Origin: an uncultured Prevotella sp.
GTDB taxonomy: Bacteria > Bacteroidota > Bacteroidia > Bacteroidales > Bacteroidaceae
Length of the DNA stretch: 13,883 nt
NCBI GenBank assembly: GCA_938018155.1
Contig: CALIIG010000092.1
Span: 1-13,883 of the forward strand
Direction: 5' to 3'
This document shows positions 13,842-13,883 of the stretch, piece by piece. Numbering within the stretch: position 1 is the stretch's first letter; every line of letters starts with the position of its first letter. The position numbers and the translations under genes were made by a program. The notes beneath the pieces were generated by a model. It did not search any database. It was given only the letters and a program-made list of their open reading frames with translations, and was not told the origin of the DNA.

Positions 13842-13883
13842 AAAAATAGATTTGAAATGAAACCCTTTTTTTGATAAAATTTT

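Overview
The window looks like a chromosomal segment of a Bacteroidota bacterium, most likely Bacteroidales and Prevotella-like. The evidence is a TonB-dependent receptor with a DUF5689 lipoprotein partner, several SPII lipoproteins (one with the CEDVPAPY-type N-terminus common in this group), the zinc-free type B ribosomal protein L31, no Shine-Dalgarno sequences ahead of genes, and five good matches to the Bacteroidota -7 promoter element TAnnTTTG. The genus is inferred from protein style, not proven.

Layout. 1-223: a GC-rich repeat patch, a small hairpin and the terminator of the first operon. 224-1716 (minus): gpx then trxB, five bases apart, a thiol peroxidase and thioredoxin reductase pair. 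1954-2676 (plus): a lipoprotein with a Tyr/Asn/Trp/Asp-rich linker and a probable lipocalin-like beta-barrel, with its own promoter and terminator. 2781-3765 (minus): a DNA/RNA non-specific endonuclease lipoprotein broken by a frameshift near its N-terminus. 3903-4154 (minus): rpmE2 with its own promoter and a strong terminator. 4288-8638 (minus): an operon of TonB-dependent receptor, DUF5689 lipoprotein and a second OB-fold lipoprotein. 8792-11276 (plus, divergent from the receptor): a secreted endonuclease/exonuclease/phosphatase (EEP) enzyme, a uracil-DNA-glycosylase-family protein and uridine kinase. 11335-11371: a bidirectional terminator. 11421-13742 (minus): an OprO/OprP-like porin followed by an exported beta-propeller-like protein.

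Main biological reading. The divergent block 4288-11276 joins an outer-membrane TonB receptor and two surface-type OB-fold lipoproteins to a secreted EEP nuclease/phosphatase and to cytoplasmic uridine kinase. Together with the NucA-type nuclease about 0.5 kb beyond the lipoprotein end, this looks like a locus for capturing, degrading and salvaging extracellular nucleic acid or nucleotides, analogous in logic to a polysaccharide utilization locus. This is inference from gene content. The individual families are recognised from motifs; the joint function is not established here. No tRNA, rRNA, CRISPR array, insertion sequence or integrase gene is visible, and no gene-free stretch exceeds 300 bases.
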